From: Nocardioides sp. JS614
GTDB lineage: Bacteria > Actinomycetota > Actinomycetes > Propionibacteriales > Nocardioidaceae
Assembly (NCBI RefSeq): GCF_000015265.1
Contig: NC_008697.1
Span: 62,001 to 126,000, forward strand
DNA: 64,000 nucleotides
Direction: 5' to 3'
A model generated the notes under the pieces. That model ran no database searches. It was given only the letters and a program-made list of their open reading frames with translations, and was not told the DNA's origin. Position numbers and translations under genes: made by a program. Below, piece after piece: positions 52,389-59,800 of this stretch. Positions within the stretch are counted from its first letter, which is position 1, and the number at the start of each line of letters is the position of its first letter.

Positions 52389-52421
52389 CTTGGCGCCTCG
52401 ACAACGGATCGAGGCGCCAAG
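52389..52421 (+). terminator. Strong hairpin terminator
   Basis: A perfect 13-bp stem (CTTGGCGCCTCGA / TCGAGGCGCCAAG) with a 7-nt loop, followed by the T-rich TGTTCTCTTCC. It lies 37 bp after the secreted-protein stop and near the right end of the Tn554-like element. Confidence 0.75.
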
Positions 52422-52641
52422 TGTTCTCTTCCATACGGTGTCACGGCACGGTCAGTACCATCTGGCGACGACGATGTAGATCGCCTCTGTGACGCGTCGG
52501 CGACCAGCGTGCTTGATGCGGCTGGTGCTCCGCGCGCCGCGACTCATGGCGACGTGACCGGAACGCAGGACGACGCCGACCTGACTCCGAGGGCGCGAAG
52601 CGCTCGCTCGCAGCGTGCTCCAGAGTCGCTAGTCCAGAAAA

Positions 52642-52708
52642 GCTTGAAGCCGAGGAGGTGGGGCATCGCTGCGAGCAGCTCGTCTGGGGAATGTACGACG
52701 AGATCCAT
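52642..52708 (-). pseudogene. DUF4192 gene, 5' part
   Basis: From the ATG at 52708, with GTAGGGAG upstream, the frame reads MDLVVHSPDELLAAMPHLLG and then FK, after which the Tn554-like element starts. This is the typical DUF4192 N terminus (LLAAVPxLLGF). It continues at 47793. It lies 16 bp after the ssb-like stop, so ssb, DUF4192, the 53-aa gene and dprA formed one operon. Confidence 0.8.
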
Positions 52709-52724
52709 CGGGCCGGCTCCCTAC

Positions 52725-52919
52725 TCAACTGGCCTGCGCCGCGGCGCGATCGGTCCGCTCGATCCGGGCGGAGCGGTACTTGAGCGAGACACCGACCTCG
52801 CCGAAGCGGTTGTCGACGACGACATTCTTGGTGCGCTTCTCGTCGGTCTCCTGGTCGTGGGTGTAGAGCAGCTCGGGATCCTCGGCGAGGTTCCCCGCGA
52901 AGGTGACGGTGGTTGACAT
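52725..52919 (-). pseudogene. ssb: Internally deleted single-strand DNA-binding protein
   Basis: 64 aa from the ATG at 52919 with AGGAGGA as RBS. The first 22 residues, MSTTVTFAGNLAEDPELLYT and HD, are an SSB N terminus. The rest, ETDEKRTKNVVVDNRFGEVG then VSLKYRSARIERTDR, matches the C-terminal end of the SSB OB fold. The middle of the fold (roughly 60-75 residues) is missing, yet the frame is kept. An OB fold cannot form from this. It may be a relic, or a peptide that still does something at SSB interfaces. Confidence 0.65.
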
Positions 52920-52928
52920 GCGGTTCCT

Positions 52929-53044
52929 CCTAGGTGACTGCGGAAGCCGCGAATCCGGTCCCGCAGTCACCTAGGTCGGATCGACCCCCGGCAGCGATCA
53001 CCCCGCCCCAAATCCGGGCGCGGGTCGTCCCGCAGTCACCTAGG
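52929..53044. repeat. Three iteron-like 15-bp repeats upstream of ssb
   Basis: CCGCAGTCACCTAGG occurs at 52961-52975 and 53030-53044, and its reverse complement at 52929-52943. The two direct copies are identical over 19 bp (with GTC before and a T after). The inverted copy touches the ssb RBS. Candidates are an operator of the ssb operon or an iteron of a replication or partition site. Confidence 0.65.
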
Positions 53045-53106
53045 TTCGCCGGCAGGCGTGGGGCGACCAGTGATACGGCGGCCTCGTCGACCCGGGCAGC
53101 AGAAGG

Positions 53107-53138
53107 CCCCGATCCGGCTCTCGGGTACCGGATCGGGG
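53107..53138 (-). terminator. Hairpin terminator
   Basis: An 11-bp perfect stem (CCCCGATCCGG / CCGGATCGGGG) with a 10-nt loop, about 100 bp after the stop of the minus-strand gene ending at 53237. It separates that gene from the iteron region. Confidence 0.55.
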
Positions 53139-53236
53139 CGCGAGCCCGAGCGTAGCCGCGTCCTCCGACACAAAGGACCGCTTTCGGCAGACTCTTGGCG
53201 GCGCTGAGGTGCTCGACGAGCGGCGCCGGCCGTGCT

Positions 53237-53695
53237 TTAGCCCTGGCGCGCTGGCCGGCGCCGGGGTGGTCGGTTGCTGAGCTTCTGCGGGGGCGGCGGC
53301 AGCTCTCGACCCAGACGCCGGCGGGCTTTCTCGGAAGCCGCGATCACGGCCTCCTGGGCGAACGCCGATCGAGCGAGGACGCGGCCGAGCTCCTGGCGGT
53401 CGTCGACGATCGCGTCCTCGACGGCTTCGATCGTGGACGCGGGCAGGTCGTGCTTCTTGTTGAAGCTCTTCCGGGTGCTCACCTGGGCCGGGTGTCGCTC
53501 GGCGGCTGCCGCGAGGTCGGCCCGCTGCTGCGGGGAACGCCGGGCGTGCACCTCGAGCGCCAGGGCGAGCCAGCCGACGAAGGCGCCTGGGGACTCCGGG
53601 TCGGTGTCCAGGTCGGCGACGTAGGCGGAGCGGGCGAGATCCCACACGCCGGGCTTCCAGTAGATCCCGACCGGAATCGTGGTCTGGCTCGTCAC
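53237..53695 (-). CDS. Hypothetical mobile-element protein
   Basis: 152 aa from the GTG at 53695 (VTSQTTIPVGIYWKPGVWDL); 18 codons further upstream are possible. The N-terminal half (ARSAYVADLDTDPESPGAFV, then GWLALALEVHARRSPQQRADL) and the basic Pro/Arg-rich tail (PPPPQKLSNRPPRRRPARQG) suggest a small DNA-associated protein. No family recognised. It sits between the ssb operon and the ParB-like gene, in the element backbone. Confidence 0.5.
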   Translation of the reverse strand: MTSQTTIPVGIYWKPGVWDLARSAYVADLDTDPESPGAFVGWLALALEVHARRSPQQRADLAAAAERHPAQVSTRKSFNKKHDLPASTIEAVEDAIVDDRQELGRVLARSAFAQEAVIAASEKARRRLGRELPPPPQKLSNRPPRRRPARQG

Positions 53696-53860
53696 CTGGT
53701 CACACTCCCCTGCCCTCGTCCGCCGGCGTCCAGCTGCGGCTAACACCAACGCCGTTGCACTCCCGGCGTGGGCCCTGTCCAGTTGTTCCCACCGTCCGCG
53801 TTCCTTCCGGTCTCCAGCAGCTACTAAGGGAGCAGCCGACGCCGCGCCCTCGCGGGCGAG

Positions 53861-53899
53861 TTATCCCCACCTTCGGAAGCCGTGCCGACCTTTCCACAG
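53861..53899. other. Candidate DnaA-box-like sites
   Basis: TTATCCCCA (53861-53869) differs by one base from the consensus TTATCCACA. CTTTCCACA (53890-53898) differs by two. They lie in the 292-bp gap before the ParB-like gene, where a replication origin would be reasonable. Two imperfect sites are weak evidence. Confidence 0.25.
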
Positions 53900-53954
53900 G
53901 TCCGGCCCGCAGGCGTGTAGGCGTCGGCCCCCGCTGAGAGGCTTAGCCCTGTCA

Positions 53955-53967
53955 GTTCTTTCTATTC
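53955..53967 (+). promoter_or_regulatory. 13-bp motif shared with relaxase upstream region
   Basis: GTTCTTTCTATTC lies just upstream of the ParB-like gene's RBS. Its exact reverse complement is at 56783-56795, upstream of the relaxase. Probably a common promoter element or operator. Confidence 0.5.
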
Positions 53968-53987
53968 TACTCGCGGAGGACACTCGC

Positions 53988-55583
53988 ATGACCGACACCA
54001 TCCAGACCCCCACCGACACGGCCACCGGGGCCGAGGATTTCCTGCACCTCGATCCCGCCGACATCATCATCGGCAGCAACGTCCGCACCGACCTGCGCCC
54101 CGACCACAAGGAGTTCCGCAAGTCGATCAAGGAGCGCGGCGTGCTGGAGGCCGTGACGGTCTACCGCAACGAGGACGGCCAGTACGTCCTGCTGCGCGGC
54201 CAGCGGCGCACCGTCACTGCTGCCGAAGTCGGCACCCCCACCGGGCTGATCCCGGCCCGAGTCGTCCCCAAGCCCGACGACGCCGACCGCATCGGGGACC
54301 AGATGGTCGAGAACATCCACCGCGCCGGGATGCGCGAAACCGAGATCGTCGCGGGCGTCGAGCAGTTGGCCCTGCTCGGCGTGAGCGCCGCGCAGATCGC
54401 CAAGCGGACCTCCATCGACCGACCGACCGTAAACGCCGCCATCGCGGTCACCAAGGCCGACCAGACCCGCAACCGCCTGGAGTCCGGCGACCTGACGCTG
54501 GATGAGGCGGCGATCTTCGCGGAGTTCGAGCACGAGCCCGACGCCGCCGAGCGCCTGGAGCGCGCCCGGACCACCCGCTGGGGCGACTCGGTCGAGCACG
54601 TCGCCCAGAAGCTGCGCGATGAAGCCGCCGAGCGGGAGGCGTACGCCGCCGAGGTCGAGCGGCTGCGGGCCGGGGGCCTGCCGGTCCTGACTGCGCAGGA
54701 GGCCGACGAGGCGGATGGGTCGCTGCTGCTGGAGGACATGCGCACCCCCGAGGGCGAGCCGGTGCCCGTCGAGGAGTGGCCGAGCCTGTCCGGCGTCGCG
54801 GTGATCATCACCGAGGACTGGGAGTGCCCCGAGCCGGAAGCCACCGAGGCCGATGACGACGCCGACGACGAGGACGAGTACGCCGACCCGGTGAAGGTCT
54901 ACCGGCAGATGTGGGTGGTCACCGACATCGAAGCCAGCGGACTGATCCACCGGAGCCGGGTCGGGCGCACCGGCGAGGGCCAGGGCGACAACACGGAGGC
55001 TCACGACGCGGAGGCCGACGCCGCCGCCGAGACCGAGGCCGAGGCCGAGGCCCGCCGTGAGGAGCGCCGCCGCGTGATCGCCAACAACAAGGCCTGGGCC
55101 AGCGCCGAGACCGTGCGCCGGGAGTGGCTGGCCGGGTTCGTGACGCGGAAGAGCGCGCCGAACGGCGCGGAGTCCCTGATCTGCGAGGCCGTCGTCACGG
55201 GCCACCACACGCTCAGCAAGGCCATGGAGCACCGGCACCCGATGCTCTTCTCTCTGCTGGGCATCGACACCCCGACCGGCTACTACGGCGCGGGGTACGA
55301 GGAGTGCCGCAAGATCGCGACCAAGGCCATCACGCCAAAGGCCGCGACCATGACCACCCTCACCGCCGTCCTCGCCGCGTGGGAGGACTCCACCGGCAAG
55401 CACACGTGGCGCAACCCCAGCGCGTGGGACGCCCGCATGCTCGGCGCGCTCATGGAATGGGGCTACAAGCCCAGCGACGTGGAGCGACTGCTGCTCGACG
55501 AGGAGCCGATGACCGAGCGCGTCGAGGAGGCCGACGACGCCGAGCCGCAGGCCGAGAGCGACAAGGTCACCGACCCCGCCTGA
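53988..55583 (+). CDS. ParB/RepB-like nuclease-domain protein
   Basis: 531 aa from the ATG at 53988 with GCGGAGGA as RBS. The N terminus is a ParB domain: FLHLDPADIIIGSNVRTDLR, EFRKSIKERGVLEAVTVYR, YVLLRGQRRTVTAAEVG (the GxRR box), and DQMVENIHRAGMRETEIVAG, followed by the HTH VSAAQIAKRTSIDRPTVNAAI. The C-terminal 300 residues are acidic (EADDDADDEDEY) with an AT/Glu-rich coiled stretch and a conserved end (WDARMLGALMEWGYKPSDVE). Members act in partition or transcription control of plasmids and conjugative elements. No ParA is next to it. The expected CTPase function is inference from the family. Confidence 0.8.
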   Translation: MTDTIQTPTDTATGAEDFLHLDPADIIIGSNVRTDLRPDHKEFRKSIKERGVLEAVTVYRNEDGQYVLLRGQRRTVTAAEVGTPTGLIPARVVPKPDDADRIGDQMVENIHRAGMRETEIVAGVEQLALLGVSAAQIAKRTSIDRPTVNAAIAVTKADQTRNRLESGDLTLDEAAIFAEFEHEPDAAERLERARTTRWGDSVEHVAQKLRDEAAEREAYAAEVERLRAGGLPVLTAQEADEADGSLLLEDMRTPEGEPVPVEEWPSLSGVAVIITEDWECPEPEATEADDDADDEDEYADPVKVYRQMWVVTDIEASGLIHRSRVGRTGEGQGDNTEAHDAEADAAAETEAEAEARREERRRVIANNKAWASAETVRREWLAGFVTRKSAPNGAESLICEAVVTGHHTLSKAMEHRHPMLFSLLGIDTPTGYYGAGYEECRKIATKAITPKAATMTTLTAVLAAWEDSTGKHTWRNPSAWDARMLGALMEWGYKPSDVERLLLDEEPMTERVEEADDAEPQAESDKVTDPA

Positions 55584-55636
55584 CCGCTACCGGCTGGCGC
55601 CAGAGTCCAGGCGGCGCTGTGGTGACGGCGCGTCGC

Positions 55637-56164
55637 TCACCACAGCGTCAGTTGCTCGCCCAGCAGCTCTTGGAGCCGCGCGAGGTCGTCGGCCACTAGC
55701 TGCGGGTCCTCACGAGCGAGGTCGCGCAGTTCCCGAGCCCGCCGACGCGGCCCGCGCGGGTCGGCCAGCGGGCTGTAGGGCAGCCGCCGCTGCGCCGCCC
55801 ACTCGTGCCGGTTCTGCGCCGCGCTCGAGACCACGACGTGTTCCGGTGCGATCCGCTGGCACAGCGGGTTGTGACATCGGTGCCCAAGCAGCCGCGCCTG
55901 CGTGAGCGCGTCCACACCGTTCATCACCGCGAACGCGAACCGGTGCGCGATGATCACGCGCCCCGGCGCGTACCAGAACCGGCCGTGGCCGCCGCCGTCC
56001 GTGCGCTCGCGCTCGGACCTGCCCGCAACCGCGCCGGTCCACCACAGGCACTCACTGCCCGGCACCGTGGCCACCTTGGCCCGGTAGCGCGCGAGCACCC
56101 TCGGGTCCGCGATCCCGACCGCGACTGCCGCAAGGCCGGCGTCATCCAACCGCCGTACCGGCAC
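55637..56164 (-). CDS. HNH-like endonuclease (homing type)
   Basis: About 175 aa, with the start probably at the GTG at 56164 (other GTGs lie nearby; the true start is uncertain). The core resembles HNH_3-type proteins: ECLWWTGAVAGRS, GHGRFWYAPGRVIIAHRFAFAV, LGHRCHNPLCQRIAPEHVVV and SSAAQNR. The Cys/His pattern HRCHNPLC, with His and Asn residues around it, would hold zinc and the active site. It overlaps the upstream gene's end. A stand-alone homing or restriction-type nuclease of the element is likely. Confidence 0.65.
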   Translation of the reverse strand: MPVRRLDDAGLAAVAVGIADPRVLARYRAKVATVPGSECLWWTGAVAGRSERERTDGGGHGRFWYAPGRVIIAHRFAFAVMNGVDALTQARLLGHRCHNPLCQRIAPEHVVVSSAAQNRHEWAAQRRLPYSPLADPRGPRRRARELRDLAREDPQLVADDLARLQELLGEQLTLW

Positions 56165-56561
56165 CCGCTCCCCCACTCCCGTCAGCGTCCGACGCCTCGT
56201 CCCCCTCCATCTCGGCAAAGGCCTTGGCCGCCGCGGGCCGGAAGTCGGGCGTGCTGGCCACCTCGTCGGTCACCTCGGCCAGCCGACGCAGCCGCGTCGC
56301 CTCTCGTACGCCGATCTGGTCGCCGCACCACTCGACGGCTTCGCGCAGGGTCACGCCCTCGACCGTCGTCATCTCGCGCAGAGCGTTCCCGGCCCGCTGC
56401 TCGGCTGCTGCCACCGCAGCGTCCCGCTCACCGATCGCAGTCATCACCTGCACAGCCAGGTCTTCCAGCCGCTTGGCCCGTTCCAAGAGTGCAGCGCGTC
56501 GCTTCGACGTCACGGTTCGCGCGTCACGTCGGGCCTTCTGACGCATCGTCTGCTGGCTCAT
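56142..56561 (-). CDS. Helical hypothetical protein
   Basis: 139 aa from the ATG at 56561 (MSQQTMRQKARRDARTVTSK); 14 upstream codons are possible. Long charged helices (RAALLERAKRLEDLAVQVMT and AAVAAAEQRAGNALREMTTV) are followed by a segment VTLREAVEWCGDQIGVREATRL that may be an HTH. The tail is Gly/Ala-rich. It overlaps the HNH gene and is divergent from the relaxase, like a mobilisation accessory protein. Family unknown. Confidence 0.55.
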   Translation of the reverse strand: MSQQTMRQKARRDARTVTSKRRAALLERAKRLEDLAVQVMTAIGERDAAVAAAEQRAGNALREMTTVEGVTLREAVEWCGDQIGVREATRLRRLAEVTDEVASTPDFRPAAAKAFAEMEGDEASDADGSGGAGAGTAVG

Positions 56562-56603
56562 CTGCTCATCCCTCACTCGTGTCGATAGGACTCTGACGGT
56601 CAC

Positions 56604-56846
56604 CTACGACAAGTCCCGGTCCCCGAGCGATCACTACCGCCGAAAAACATTCCAGCCACCCCAGAGTTCTCACCGTCCAACGCCCTCAGACCGACACCGC
56701 TGAGCCCCTCCCGAGCGCAGCGTCCCCCCTCGAACTCAGTCGCACCCCAACCTCCACACACCTAGTGCATTCCCGGTATGCCGAATAGAAAGAACAGACG
56801 AAGTTTCCGGCGAAATTGATCGTTCCGAGGCCCCGATCGGACGTAG
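56604..56846. other. Relaxase upstream region, possible oriT
   Basis: About 243 bp, locally less GC-rich, between the helical-protein gene and the relaxase. It contains the 13-bp motif GAATAGAAAGAAC (56783-56795). MobF relaxases usually nick just upstream of their own gene, so oriT may be here, but I see no convincing nic-site hairpin. Confidence 0.3.
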
Positions 56847-56852
56847 GTGCCC

Positions 56853-59800
56853 GTGACGATGAGCCTCCACAAGCTGACGGCCGGATCGGGGTACGACTAC
56901 CTGACCCGCCAGGTCGCAGCGATGGACGCCACTGACAAGGGTCACACCGGGCTCGCGAGCTACTACACCGAGAAGGGCGAGACCCCCGGCGTGTGGGTCG
57001 GATCCGGCATGGAGGGCATCGAGGGCCTGGACGCCGGCGACGTCGTCACCGCCGATCACATGCAGAACCTGTTCGGCGCCGGGCACCACCCGCTGGCCAC
57101 CGCACGCACCAAGGAGCTGGATCTGCGGGTCGGGCGCGCCGGCGTCGGGAGCCCGACCGCGGCCGACTACAAGGCTGCAGCGCGTCTCGGCACCCCGTTC
57201 AAGGTCTACGAGAACGACGTCAGCGCCTTCCGGGTGGAGGTCGCCAAACGCCTCGCGGCCGTCAACGAGGCCGCTGGGCTGCCGGGCGACTGGCCGGTCC
57301 CAGCCGAGGAGCGGGCACGGATCCGCACCGAGATCGGGCGTGATTTCTTCCGGGCCGAGCACGGCCGCGAGCCTGCCGACGCGCGCGAGCTCGCCGCCAC
57401 GATCGCCAAGCACTCCCGGCCCAAGACCAACGCCGTGGCCGGCTACGACCTCACCTTCTCGCCGGTGAAGAGCGTCTCCACGCTTTGGGCACTGGCCGAC
57501 CCCAAGACCGCCGCGGTCATCGAGGGCGCTCACCAGTCGGCGATCAAGGACGCGCTGAACTTCATCGAGACCAAGGCGCTGTTCACCCGCCAGGGCACAA
57601 ACGGGATCCGCCAGGTCAACGTCCGCGGCCTGCTGGCCACGGCGTTCACCCACCGCGACTCCCGCGCCGGCGACCCGGATCTGCACACCCACGTCGCGGT
57701 CGCGAACAAGGTCCAGACCCTCGACGGAAAGTGGCTGGCGATCGACGGCCGGCTGCTCTACAAGGCCAAGGTCTCTGCCTCGGAGACCTACAACACCGCG
57801 CTCGAGCGGCACCTGGGCGACGCGCTGGGGGTACGGTTCGCGGAACGGCCGAATCCCGACGCCCGGAAGCGGCCGGTGCGCGAGATCGTCGGCGTCGACC
57901 CCGACCTCAACCACCGCTTCTCCAAGCGCCGCGTCAGCGTCGAAGCCCGCCGCAAGGAGCTGGCCGCCCAGTTCCAGGCGACCCACGGCCGCCCGCCGAC
58001 ACCGATCGAGACGCTGCAGCTGGCCCAGCGGGCCACCCTGGAGACCCGCGAGGCCAAGCACGAGCCCCGCTCGCTCAACGACCAGCGGGAGGCCTGGGAC
58101 CGCGAGGCGGTCGAGGTCCTCGGCTCACCGCGAGGCCTCCAGCAGATGCTCCACGGCACACTCAACCCGACCGCCGCCGGAACCGCCCCGGTCGCCGACG
58201 CGGCGTGGTTCGCCAAGACCGGCGACCGGATCGTGACGACGATGGAAGGCGGCCGCGCCACCTGGCAGTACTGGCACGTCTATGCCGAGGCCCAACGCCA
58301 GGTGCGGGCCGCCAACGTGCCCACCGACCAGGTCAGCACCGTCGTCGGCTTACTGGTCAGCGAGGTCCTCGACGGCCGCTCGGTCAGCATCACTCGCCCC
58401 TTCGACGAGATCTCCGAACCGCCCGAGCTGCGCAAGCTGGACGGCGCCTCGGTCTACACCGTCGGCGGCGTCCACCTGTTCACCTCGAGCAAGGTCCTGG
58501 CCGCCGAAGAGCGCCTCGTGGAGGCCGCCGGCCGCCGCGACGGCTACGCGGTCGACGAGCAGAACGTCGCCCTGGCGCTCCTGGAGTCCGAAGCCAACGG
58601 GGTCACCCTCAACGCCGGCCAAGCCACCTTGGTCAAGGAGATGGCCACCTCCGGCGCCCGCCTGCAGCTGGCGATCGCGCCCGCCGGCTCGGGCAAGACC
58701 ACCGCGATGCGGGCGCTCGCCCAGGCCTGGACCGACGGCGGCGGCAGCGTGATCGGCCTCGCCCCCTCAGCCGCGGCCGCGGACGCACTGAGGGTCTCGA
58801 TGGGCTCCCAGATCGACACCCAGACCGACACCCTCGCCAAACTCACCCACTCGCTCGAGCAGTCCCAGGTCACCGGCGCCGAGGTGCCTGACTGGGTCGC
58901 CGGCATCGGCCCCCAGACGCTCGTGGTGATCGACGAGGCCGGCATGGCCGACACGCTCTCCCTCGACATCGCCGTGCAACACGTCCTCGAGCGCGGCGGC
59001 AGCGTCCGCCTGGTCGGCGACGACCAGCAGCTCGCCGCGATCGGCGCCGGCGGCGTGCTGCGCGACATCCGCGCCACCCACGGCGCGCTGCAGCTGACCG
59101 AGCTCGTCCGGTTCACCGACCCGGCCGAAGGCGCCGCCTCGCTGGCGCTGCGCGAGGGCAAGGGCGAGGCCCTGGGCTTCTACCTCGACCGCGACCGGGT
59201 GCACGTGGGCGACCTGGCCACCATGACCGAGGACGTGTTCGCGGCCTGGCAGGCCGACCGTGCCGCGGGCCTGGACGCGATCATGCTCGCCCCGACCCGC
59301 GAGCTGGTCAGCGAGCTCAACCAGCAGGCCCGCGCCCACCGACTCGAGGGGGCCGACCCCGCCAGCGTCGGCCCGGCCCGGCGCCTGGCCGACGGCAACG
59401 AGGCCAGCATCGGCGAGCTGATCATCACCCGCACCAACGACCGCAAGCTGCGCACCTCGGCCACCGACTGGGTCAAGAACGGCGACCGGTGGACCGTCCT
59501 CGGCCTCCACGAGGGCGGCGACCTGACCGTGCAGCACACCCAACACGGCCGCACCGTCCGCCTCCCCCGCGAGTACGTCGAGACCTCCACCGAACTCGGC
59601 TACGCCTGCACCGTGCACACCGCCCAGGGCGTCACCACCGACACCATGCACGGCCTGGCCACCGGCAACGAGTCGCGCCAGCAGCTCTACACGATGCTCA
59701 CCCGAGGCAAGAGCGGCAACCACATCTACCTGCAGGTCGTCGGGGACGGCGACCCACACTCGGTGATCCACCCGACCCTGGTCCGCCCGCTCACCCCCAC

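Larger units (their letters stand above)
47794..52641 (+). mobile_element. Tn554-like element with two tyrosine recombinases
   Basis: 4848 bp inserted in the DUF4192 gene. The ends carry imperfect inverted repeats, TTGACCGGACTACCAGC (47800-47816) and TTTTCTGGACTAGCGAC (reverse strand, 52641-52625), matching at 11 of 17 positions. Six extra bases (GCCATG, 47794-47799) sit between the left repeat and the gene. Removing 47794-52641 restores LLGFKPEESIVLVPFG in frame. No target duplication is seen. This is how Tn554-type elements integrate. Contents: two recombinases, a small membrane protein and a secreted protein. Confidence 0.75.

Noticed and set aside
53967..55403. A 478-codon minus-strand frame opposite the ParB-like gene
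   Set aside because: It is antisense, Gly/Leu/Val-rich, and has no motif.
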